This document shows, piece after piece, positions 50,510 through 57,831 of a DNA stretch of 64,000 nucleotides; the stretch's first letter is position 1, and every line of letters starts with the position of its first letter. The translations under genes and the position numbers were made by a program. The notes under the pieces were generated by a model. The model saw only the letters and a list, made by a program, of their open reading frames with translations, searched no databases and was not told where the DNA came from. This DNA comes from Verrucomicrobiota bacterium (GTDB lineage: Bacteria; Verrucomicrobiota; Verrucomicrobiia; Chthoniobacterales; Terrimicrobiaceae), in contig JAFKMU010000059.1 in assembly GCA_017305195.1 (NCBI GenBank), forward strand, positions 17,402-81,401, written 5' to 3'.

Positions 50510-51399
50510 TTGTTTTCGGGCGAAAGGACAGCGTAAATGGCGCGATGATCGCTGGCTTGAGCCCAGTAGGGGGCATCCAGTATCCCGCATTTTTTCCAGA
50601 GGATCTCCGGCGAGAGACCGGGACTGGTCAAGAGATAGTCGATGCGGGAGTAAACGTCAGCGACTTTCCAGTAGTGCGTCCAGGTTTCCTGCCGGGAATC
50701 ACGCACGAAGATGTCGCGGAGCACGCCCGGTTCGCGCGGCGAGCCGATGATCTCGCGGATGGGCGCTTCGTTCTTGGTATCATTGAGATCTCCCATGGCG
50801 AGGAGGTTGGTCGGGGGAGCCGAGCGGAGGATAGCCTCGACGTAGCTGCGGAACACTCGCGCCTCGGCGAGGCGAAACGCCGCCTGATCATAGGCTCGTT
50901 CGTCCCGGCGGGACTTGAAATGAGCGCCGAGAACGCGCAGGCGATATGTCGGCGTGAGTTCAATGGTGACGTCGAGGATGCCTCTCTGCAAACCGTGCCG
51001 TACGCCGTCGAGGGTGAAATAGAGGGCGTCCTTCGAGTTTCGTTCGATGATGGGATACCGGCTGAGCAGGGCGAGATGGCGCGCCTGATCCAGCCCAGCC
51101 ACCCACTCGGTCGAGGGAAACTCCCATCCGGCGGCCTTGACGCGGTGCCGGAGATCCGACAGGGCGGCTTTGTCACCGATTTCCGCCACGGCAAGGATGT
51201 CGGGACGCATTTCCGTAATGGCCCGGACGACGGCATCTATGCGGCTTTCCGGCTTGGCCAGCTGGCCGGACCCATCTTCACGCTCGATATAGTTCTCGAG
51301 ATTGAACCACGCCACCTTGACTTCCCCGCCGGATAACGATCCCGCCGCGAGAAGGATGAAAACCAAGGTACGACAGCAGCAGGTCTGAAATCGGCCCAC
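50506..51399 (-). CDS. Endonuclease/exonuclease/phosphatase (EEP) family protein, exported
   Basis: 297 residues with an N-terminal hydrophobic signal (TLVFILLAAGSLSGG). EEP blocks: VAWFNLENY with the Asn, DILAVAEIGD (metal Glu, usually QE), VLGAHFKS with His, LLAMGDLND (the Asp/Asn pair) and ASDHRAIYA (the SDH catalytic His). These hydrolases cut phosphodiesters in nucleic acids, lipids or inositol phosphates; an exported form might degrade extracellular DNA. Its stop overlaps the next gene's start by four bases. Confidence 0.85.
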   Translation of the reverse strand: MGRFQTCCCRTLVFILLAAGSLSGGEVKVAWFNLENYIEREDGSGQLAKPESRIDAVVRAITEMRPDILAVAEIGDKAALSDLRHRVKAAGWEFPSTEWVAGLDQARHLALLSRYPIIERNSKDALYFTLDGVRHGLQRGILDVTIELTPTYRLRVLGAHFKSRRDERAYDQAAFRLAEARVFRSYVEAILRSAPPTNLLAMGDLNDTKNEAPIREIIGSPREPGVLRDIFVRDSRQETWTHYWKVADVYSRIDYLLTSPGLSPEILWKKCGILDAPYWAQASDHRAIYAVLSPENK

Positions 51400-51416
51400 G
51401 ACTGGTCAGGAGACGA

Positions 51417-51677
51417 TCAAGACTTTTGCTGAGGCTCGGTGCCTTCGGCAGGCTTGGTTTCCACCTTGGCCGGAGCGGAGGTCACGGCGTTGGCGGAATT
51501 ATGCAGTTCCTTGTCGAACTCTTCCTTGGCCTTGCGGAATTCACCGAGGCTCTGGCCCAGACCGCGAGCAAGCTCCGGAAGCTTCTTGGCCCCAAAGAAA
51601 AGCAATACCAGGGCTATAAGAAAAAACCATTCCGGGCCTCCGGGCAACCCCCAGGCTAGAGGTACGAGCGGGTACAT
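51417..51677 (-). CDS. tatA: Sec-independent translocase protein TatA/TatE
   Basis: 86 residues: one membrane helix (GPEWFFLIALVLLFFGAKKLPELA) with the Phe-Gly hinge, the amphipathic helix GLGQSLGEFRKAKEEFDKEL and a charged Pro/Glu/Lys tail. This is the TatA architecture; TatA oligomers form the pore through which TatC delivers folded proteins. No tatC gene is in the window. Confidence 0.92.
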   Translation of the reverse strand: MYPLVPLAWGLPGGPEWFFLIALVLLFFGAKKLPELARGLGQSLGEFRKAKEEFDKELHNSANAVTSAPAKVETKPAEGTEPQQKS

Positions 51678-51719
51678 GGACTCAGGCTACACCCCGGTTA
51701 TCGGCGATGCAACCGAAAG

Positions 51720-52400
51720 TCACAGGCTGATCGATTCCCCAATCCCGGGCAAATGGAGCGTCGCCCCATGGCGGGCGAGGGCGCCTTTTGCCTCTTCATG
51801 ATCGATCTTGATGGGAGGAAACGTATCGTAATGCACACCCACCACCTGCTTGCACTTGAGGAGCTTGGAAGCGCGGCCTGCGTCATTGGCTCCCATGGTG
51901 AAGTTATCCCCGATCGGCAGGACGGCAAAGGCGAGGTTGAACTCCTCGGCGATCAATTGCATGTCCAGAGTCAGAGCGGTATCTCCTGCGTAATAAAACG
52001 AACACTCCGCCGCCTCGACGACGAATCCGCCGGGATTCCCCCCATACGTCCCGTCTGGCAGGACGCTGGAGTGGATGGCATTGACAAACTTCACCCGGCC
52101 AAAGGGAAACCGGAAGCTGCCGCCGTGGTTCATCGGGTGCGCCTTGTCGACTCCCTGCGCGCCGAGCCAGGTGGAGATCTCGAAATTCGAAATCACCGTC
52201 GCTCCCGTCTGCCGGGCGAGCTCCACCGCATCGGACACATGGTCAAAATGCCCGTGGGAAAGAAGGATGTAGTCGGCCCGGATGCCGGACACGTCCACCG
52301 AGGCGGCCAGACTGTTCGCCCGGATGAACGGATCGAAAAGGAGGGTGGCGGCGCCTGTTTCCACGGCAAAACAGGAATGTCCGTAGTAGGTGAGTTTCAT
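51720..52400 (-). CDS. UPF0173 metallo-beta-lactamase-fold hydrolase
   Basis: 226 residues from the ATG at 52400, which gives MKLTYYGHSCFAVE, the invariant start of UPF0173; the frame extends further upstream but that part has no homology. The metal motif HGHFDHVSD is complete, and AGDTALTLDM and GVHYDTFPPI supply later ligands. Such metal-dependent hydrolases of the UlaG/beta-lactamase superfamily have no settled substrate. Divergent from opgG with a promoter between. Confidence 0.9.
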   Translation of the reverse strand: MKLTYYGHSCFAVETGAATLLFDPFIRANSLAASVDVSGIRADYILLSHGHFDHVSDAVELARQTGATVISNFEISTWLGAQGVDKAHPMNHGGSFRFPFGRVKFVNAIHSSVLPDGTYGGNPGGFVVEAAECSFYYAGDTALTLDMQLIAEEFNLAFAVLPIGDNFTMGANDAGRASKLLKCKQVVGVHYDTFPPIKIDHEEAKGALARHGATLHLPGIGESISL

Positions 52401-52445
52401 GGGATTGCTCTTTGCGCTCTTTTTATCGGAAGACGCAAGACTTCT

Positions 52446-52473
52446 TTGCCACAAGCAAATGGGTCGCTATAGT
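52446..52473 (+). promoter_or_regulatory. Sigma-70-type promoter of the opg operon
   Basis: TTGCCA (52446-52451) and TATAGT (52468-52473), each 5 of 6 to consensus, are separated by 16 bases and end 20 bases before the opgG ATG, giving a very short leader with no obvious Shine-Dalgarno sequence. Confidence 0.6.
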
Positions 52474-52492
52474 GCGCCGCTTCGTATCCTGA

Positions 52493-54007
52493 ATGAAAAT
52501 TCATCTGGTCTTTGGTCTGATCACGGTCCTGCTCCTTGTGATCGTTATCAGCTCCCGGCAGAGGGAAACCGTCGGGTTTGACGAGGTGGCAGCCGCCGCC
52601 CTCAAGATGGCCCAGGAGGACTACCTCACGGCGTCTCCCGCCTTGCCCCGCAGCCTGCGCGAGTTGACGGCCGATCAATACAAGCTGATTCGCTGGAATG
52701 ACGAAAAGACCCTCTGGCGCAAGGAAGGCCTGCCTTTTCAGGTCCGTTTCTTCCATCCCGGTCATATCTACGACCGCCAGATCGACATCTACGAGGTCAA
52801 CAAGCAGGGCACGCAAAAGAAGACGTATTCGCGCCAGGCGTTTGAGTTTGACCCCCGGCTGGAGGGGCTGAAGTTCTTTAATGTCATCGGATACGCTGGC
52901 TTTCGCCTGATGTATCCGATCAATCGCCCGGAGCAGCTCGACGAGGTGCTGCGCTTCCTGGGAGGTTCGGATTTTCAGGCGATCGCCAAAGGGCTCGTGC
53001 TCGGGGCCCGCTCTCGCGCCCTGGTCATTGATCCGGGGGATACGGGCAAGCCAGCCGAGGAACCGGTGTTTACCAGTTTCTGGCTGCGGCGGCCGGATAC
53101 GTTTTCTTCCCAGTTCACCCTGCTGGCGCTCCTGGAGAGTCGCAGTGTCACGGGGGCCTACAGCTTCGAAGTCGAGCCCGGGGAGGAAACCAAGGTGCGG
53201 GTGCGCGCCCGGCTTTATTTCCGGCGCAAGGTGGATCAGGTGGGTTTCGCCCCGCTGATCAGCATGTTCTGGTTCGGCGAGAACACGAGCAATACATTCG
53301 GTGACTTCCGCCCGGAGGTTCACAAATCCGACGGCCTTCTCTTCCAGACCGACAGCGGCGAATGGGTTTGGCGGCCACTGTCATGGATCGCTTCGCCCCA
53401 GGTGAATGTCTTCGCCAATGCCGGCCCCAAGGGATACGGGCTCATGCAGCGCGATCGCGATTTCAGCCATTACCAGGATCTCAACTCGCTCTTTCACCAG
53501 ATGCCGAGCGTCTGGGTGCAGCCGGTCAAGGGATTCAACCAGGGAGCGGTTTCCCTGATCCAGCAGCCGACAAACAATGATCAGGCCGATAATGTGATGG
53601 CCTGCTGGTCGCCCAAGACGTCGCCCCGGCCGCTGGAGCCCGTCGAGATCGAGTACGTGCTCCGCTGGATGACCTACAGCCCGGAGCTGCCTCCGGTGGG
53701 CCGCTGCGTCTCGACCCGCGTCGATTTGCAGGACGAAGCCAACCGCCGCGAGATCTTCCTCGATTTCGCAGGCGGGCCGCTCGACAAGGTCAAGCAGGGT
53801 GAGATGCCGACTCCCGAGGTCCTTTCTCCCAATGGGGCCGCGACGATCTCCAATGTGAAGATCGAGCGAAATGAATTTGGCAAATCGTGGCGCGTCAGCT
53901 TCCTTGCGGAGCGCAACGAGGAAAAGAAGCCGATCGAACTCCGCTGCCGGGTGCTGGTGAATGGCGCTCCTGCAAGCGAAACCTGGACCTACACGTGGAA
54001 TCCGTAA
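52493..54007 (+). CDS. opgG: Glucan biosynthesis protein of the OpgG/MdoG family
   Basis: 504 residues. An N-terminal signal-anchor (IHLVFGLITVLLLVIVIS) is followed by the OpgG beta-sandwich: EDYLTASPALPRSLRELTADQYKLIRWNDEKTLWRKEGLPFQV, FGENTSNTFGDFRPEVHKSDGLLF and GPKGYGLMQRDRDFSHYQDL, which are the best-conserved family stretches. OpgG/OpgD act in the periplasm on backbone glucan made by OpgH. The early domain is slightly shorter than in E. coli OpgG and the signal looks uncleaved. First gene of an overlapping three-gene operon. Confidence 0.9.
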   Translation: MKIHLVFGLITVLLLVIVISSRQRETVGFDEVAAAALKMAQEDYLTASPALPRSLRELTADQYKLIRWNDEKTLWRKEGLPFQVRFFHPGHIYDRQIDIYEVNKQGTQKKTYSRQAFEFDPRLEGLKFFNVIGYAGFRLMYPINRPEQLDEVLRFLGGSDFQAIAKGLVLGARSRALVIDPGDTGKPAEEPVFTSFWLRRPDTFSSQFTLLALLESRSVTGAYSFEVEPGEETKVRVRARLYFRRKVDQVGFAPLISMFWFGENTSNTFGDFRPEVHKSDGLLFQTDSGEWVWRPLSWIASPQVNVFANAGPKGYGLMQRDRDFSHYQDLNSLFHQMPSVWVQPVKGFNQGAVSLIQQPTNNDQADNVMACWSPKTSPRPLEPVEIEYVLRWMTYSPELPPVGRCVSTRVDLQDEANRREIFLDFAGGPLDKVKQGEMPTPEVLSPNGAATISNVKIERNEFGKSWRVSFLAERNEEKKPIELRCRVLVNGAPASETWTYTWNP

Positions 54008-54555
54008 AATCAGCCGCCGAATGGGACGAGGCGCTGTCGAGGCTCCTCTCGTTTCTCGCCGCCTTGCACATCGGAGGCGTCGAGCACCGCGTTCGCATCG
54101 CGGTCGACATCATGGATGAAGCCCGGCGAAAGCACTCGGAGAATCCGACGATGGCTCCCGTTGAGCATACGATGAATATCACTCTCGACCGACTGGACGA
54201 ATGGTTCGGCCGGGCGTTTGCCAATATCGATGTGCCGGTCGGGAAGCGCGTCGCTACCGGCGTCGTGGGCATTCGAGTCACCGATGCCGTGAGCCGCTGG
54301 CCAACCGCAGTTTTGGACGACGGTCCCGTTCCCGATGAACTGAAGGCCACGCTGGCCCGGGTCTCTTTCCGTACCGGTCCCGATCTCGCTGTCTCCAGCA
54401 TGACGCCGCGTCCGATGGACTTTGGCGCGATGGAGACGATCGCCCAGGAAACCTGGCACCGGTTCGCCTGGGCCCCGCTGCTGCGGGCCGCCGTGCTCTG
54501 GACTGCCATCTTCTTTGCCGCGCTTTACGCGTACGACCAATTTTTCGCCTCGTGA
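53995..54555 (+). CDS. Membrane protein of unknown function between opgG and opgH
   Basis: 186 residues starting with GTG at 53995, which overlaps the end of opgG by 13 bases; the frame extends further upstream inside opgG, but homology cannot fix the start. Residues 1-150 are soluble (LSFLAALHIGGVEHRVRIAVDIMDEARRK, VPVGKRVATGVVGIRVTD), followed by one C-terminal helix (APLLRAAVLWTAIFFAALYAYDQF). It overlaps opgH by four bases. I do not know a family. Its fixed place between opgG and opgH suggests an accessory of glucan synthesis. Confidence 0.7.
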   Translation: MESVKSAAEWDEALSRLLSFLAALHIGGVEHRVRIAVDIMDEARRKHSENPTMAPVEHTMNITLDRLDEWFGRAFANIDVPVGKRVATGVVGIRVTDAVSRWPTAVLDDGPVPDELKATLARVSFRTGPDLAVSSMTPRPMDFGAMETIAQETWHRFAWAPLLRAAVLWTAIFFAALYAYDQFFAS

Positions 54556-56660
54556 GCAAGACGTTCCAACCTGAGAAAATCACCGCGGACTTTGTCGCCT
54601 TCCGCCGCGCCTCGTTCTTCGGCGCGATCATCGCCACGACCGGCCTGGGCGTCTGGCTGCTCTGGAAGTCTTTCCTGCCGGAGGGCATCAGCGCCATGGA
54701 GTGGGTGCAGCTCGTTTTGTTCCTTCTGCTCTTTCAGCAGATCGCGACCGGCTTCTGGCTCGCCGTCTTTGGGTTCATCACCGCCATCGCGGGCGGCGAC
54801 CGCGCCCAGATCGCGCGCACCATCGACGAGACGGACCTGAGCGCGCCGACTCCGCCGACTGCGGTGGTCATCCCGATCTACAATGAAGATGTCGCCCGCG
54901 TCTTCGGCGGTATCGAAGCCATGTGGCAGGGGCTCAAGGACGCCGGCGGCAACGAGGGCTTTGACTTCTTCATCCTGAGCGACTCCAACAAGCCGGAAAA
55001 CTGGCTGCACGAGGAAATGGCCTGGCTCGACCTGTGCAAACGCCTCAACGCCTTTGGCCGCATCTTCTATCGCAAGCGCCGCACGCCGCGTAACGCCAAG
55101 AGCGGCAACGTGGCCGACTTCTGCCGCCGCTGGGGCGCGCGCTATCGCTACATGATCGTGCTCGATGCCGACAGCGTCATGACGGGGACGATCCTCAAGC
55201 GTCTCACCGCGATGATGGAAAAGCACCCGCGCGTCGGGCTGATCCAGACCACGCCGCAGCTCGCGCTCGGCCGTACGCCGTTCCGCCGCATGTACCAGTT
55301 TGCCGCCAAGCTCTACGCTCCGCTTTTCTGCGCGGGGTCCAACTACTGGCACCTCTTCGGCGGCAACTACTGGGGCCACAATGCCATCATCCGCGTGCGT
55401 CCCTTTATCGAGCATTGCGATCTGCCCGACCTGCCGGAGAAGGATGCCAAGCGCCGCCACATCTTCAGCCACGATACCGTGGAAGCCGCGCTCATGCGCC
55501 GCGCCGGGTACGACGTGTGGTTTGCCTACGCCGAGCCGGGAAGCTACGAGGAGGGCCCGCCGAATCTCTCCGACAGCCTGGGCCGCGACCGCCGCTGGTG
55601 CATGGGCAACCTCCAGCATTTCTGGTTCCTCTTCGCACCAGGCGTCGATTTCGCCAACCGCTTCCACATCTGGATGGGCGTGATGGGTTACATGGGCTCG
55701 CTGCTCTGGCTCATCTTCCTGATCGTCGGGGCCTTTGACCTCGCGGTGAAGCACCGCTTCTCCGTTCTCTCGGCGCTCCCGGGCGATCCGGTCGTGCAAT
55801 CGGGCGGAGCCGTGCTGATCCTGCTCGCCTCGACGTTCGTCCTGCTCTTTTTGCCGAAAATCCTGTCGTACCTCGTGGCGCTGCCCAAGGCGCGGAAGTT
55901 TGGCGGTTTCATCCGCCTTACTCTCGGCGTGATCCTGGAGACGATCATCTCCACCCTCATGGCTCCGGTGCTGATGATCTACTACAGCCAGTTTGTCGTG
56001 TCGCTTCTCGCCGGGCTTCAAGCCAAGTGGGGCTCTCAGAACCGCACCGATGACAAGGGCATGGGGTTCCTGGAAAGCTGCCGCATTTTTTGGCTTCCCC
56101 CGGTTCTTGGCGTCGGCGCTCTCACTCTGCTGATCATCTATGCACCGCATGAGATTCTGCTGCTCAGCCCGATTCTCGGCGGCTGGCTGCTGGCCCCGTT
56201 CCTTGCCTGGGCGACGAGCCAGCCCGCGCTCGGCGATTTCCTGATCTGGAGCAAGATATTCTTTGTCGCCGAGGAAGACCCCAAGGAATGCCCTCGCGAG
56301 CTTGAGAAAGTCCGCCAGCTCTCCCAGGAGGCGGAGGACAATTGGAACTTCCCGTATTCCGGTGTCGCCCGAGCTGTCACTGATCCGCTGGCTAACGCGG
56401 TGCACATCGCCCTCCTGAGGCAGCGGCGCAGGGTGGTGGAGGAAACCGAGGAATACCTCGAGGAACTCCGCGAAAAACTGCTCGAGAACGGCCCGTCCGC
56501 CCTCGACATCCGCCAGCAGTTTGCCCTCCTGTGGGATGCCGACTCGCTGCGCTGGCTGCACCGGGAATTCTGGACGCGCCCGACGGATCGCCTGCACCCC
56601 TGGTGGCGCGAGCGTCTGCGTGATGCCACCGCCCGGGTCGGAAATGCCGCCGCAGGATAA
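54552..56660 (+). CDS. opgH: Glucan glucosyltransferase OpgH/MdoH
   Basis: 702 residues beginning with GTG at 54552, overlapping the previous gene (GTGA). Two N-terminal membrane helices, then a GT2 domain with VVIPIYNEDVARVFGGIEAM, VLDADSVMTG (DxD), HDTVEAALMRRAGYDVWF (catalytic acid) and GRDRRWCMGNLQH (the R/QxxRW motif), then further helices and a cytosolic tail. It makes linear beta-1,2-glucan from UDP-glucose and exports it. The length is shorter than E. coli OpgH (847) because the N-terminal cytosolic extension, which there inhibits FtsZ, is missing. Confidence 0.92.
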   Translation: MSKTFQPEKITADFVAFRRASFFGAIIATTGLGVWLLWKSFLPEGISAMEWVQLVLFLLLFQQIATGFWLAVFGFITAIAGGDRAQIARTIDETDLSAPTPPTAVVIPIYNEDVARVFGGIEAMWQGLKDAGGNEGFDFFILSDSNKPENWLHEEMAWLDLCKRLNAFGRIFYRKRRTPRNAKSGNVADFCRRWGARYRYMIVLDADSVMTGTILKRLTAMMEKHPRVGLIQTTPQLALGRTPFRRMYQFAAKLYAPLFCAGSNYWHLFGGNYWGHNAIIRVRPFIEHCDLPDLPEKDAKRRHIFSHDTVEAALMRRAGYDVWFAYAEPGSYEEGPPNLSDSLGRDRRWCMGNLQHFWFLFAPGVDFANRFHIWMGVMGYMGSLLWLIFLIVGAFDLAVKHRFSVLSALPGDPVVQSGGAVLILLASTFVLLFLPKILSYLVALPKARKFGGFIRLTLGVILETIISTLMAPVLMIYYSQFVVSLLAGLQAKWGSQNRTDDKGMGFLESCRIFWLPPVLGVGALTLLIIYAPHEILLLSPILGGWLLAPFLAWATSQPALGDFLIWSKIFFVAEEDPKECPRELEKVRQLSQEAEDNWNFPYSGVARAVTDPLANAVHIALLRQRRRVVEETEEYLEELREKLLENGPSALDIRQQFALLWDADSLRWLHREFWTRPTDRLHPWWRERLRDATARVGNAAAG

Positions 56661-56709
56661 TTTACACTCCCTGCTTTTCTCCGGGCAGAGCATCTGATTG
56701 CCTGTCCCG

Positions 56710-57810
56710 ATGCTCAAAGCTGGTATCGTCGGACTGCCCAACGTGGGAAAGTCCACTCTGTTCAATGCCGTGACCCGCACCCGCAAGGCGCAGGCGGCCA
56801 ATTTCCCATTTTGTACCATCGAGCCGAATGTCGGCATCGTGAACGTCCCGGATGAGCGGCTCGACCGCCTCGCGGTCCTCACCGGGTCGGAGAAAACCAT
56901 CTATGCCGCCATCGAGTTCGTCGACATCGCCGGTCTCGTCAAAGGCGCGAGCGAGGGCGAGGGACTGGGTAATCAATTCCTCAGCCACATCCGCGAGGTC
57001 GACGCCATCGTGCAGGTGGTGCGCTGCTTCGAGAGCGACGACATTCACCACGTCGCGGGTTCGGTCGATCCCGTGCGCGACATCGAGGTGATCTCGACGG
57101 AGTTGATCCTCGCCGACATTGCCGGAGTAAAGAAGCGGGCCGAGCGTCTCCACAAGGGCGCTCGCTCGGGCGACAAGACGGCGAAGGCGGAGCTCGCCCT
57201 CTGCGAAAAGCTCATTCCGCACCTCGACGCGGGCAAACCGGCGCTCACTGCCGATCTCAACGACGAAGAGCGCGCCCTGCTCAAGACCTTCTTCCTCCTG
57301 AGCTCGAAGCCGACCATTTTTGCCTGCAACGTGGGAGAGAACGAACTGGCCGATGCTGACAATCCCTTCATCCGCGCTGTCCGCGAATACGCCGCCGCCC
57401 ACATGGGCAGTGAGGCCGTGGTCATTAGCGCCCAGATCGAGAGCGAACTCGCTGAACTCCCGCCCGAGGAGGCAAAGGAATTCCTCGCTGGTCTCGGCGT
57501 GACCGATAGCGGCATGAGCCTGCTCATTCGCGCCGTCTACCATCTGCTCGGCCTCCGCACCTATTTCACTACGGGACCGAAGGAAACCCGCGCCTGGACG
57601 ATTCACACGGGCGACAAGGCTCCGGCGGCGGCGGGTGTCATTCACAGCGACTTTGAGCGCGGCTTCATCGCCGCCCAGACGATTGCCTTTGAGGATCTCA
57701 TCACGCTTGGCTCGGAGGCCAAGGCTCGCGAAGCAGGCAAACTCCGCATCGAGGGCAAGGAATACGTCGTGCAGGATGCCGACGTCATGGAGTTCCGCTT
57801 CAACGTCTAG
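56710..57810 (+). CDS. ychF: Ribosome-associated OBG-like ATPase YchF
   Basis: 366 residues from the ATG at 56710, giving MLKAGIVGLPNVGKSTLFNAVT (G1). NFPFCTIEPNVGIVNVPDERL is the G2/family signature, FVDIAGLVKGASEGEGLGNQFL is G3, and FACNVGEN replaces the guanine-specific NKxD of G4, the reason the enzyme uses ATP. The C-terminal TGS-like end includes AWTIHTGDKAPAAAGVIHSDFERGFIAA and EYVVQDADVMEFRFNV. Involved in translation and stress response. Confidence 0.96.
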   Translation: MLKAGIVGLPNVGKSTLFNAVTRTRKAQAANFPFCTIEPNVGIVNVPDERLDRLAVLTGSEKTIYAAIEFVDIAGLVKGASEGEGLGNQFLSHIREVDAIVQVVRCFESDDIHHVAGSVDPVRDIEVISTELILADIAGVKKRAERLHKGARSGDKTAKAELALCEKLIPHLDAGKPALTADLNDEERALLKTFFLLSSKPTIFACNVGENELADADNPFIRAVREYAAAHMGSEAVVISAQIESELAELPPEEAKEFLAGLGVTDSGMSLLIRAVYHLLGLRTYFTTGPKETRAWTIHTGDKAPAAAGVIHSDFERGFIAAQTIAFEDLITLGSEAKAREAGKLRIEGKEYVVQDADVMEFRFNV

Positions 57811-57831
57811 TTCCGGCTCCGCCGAAGCTAC

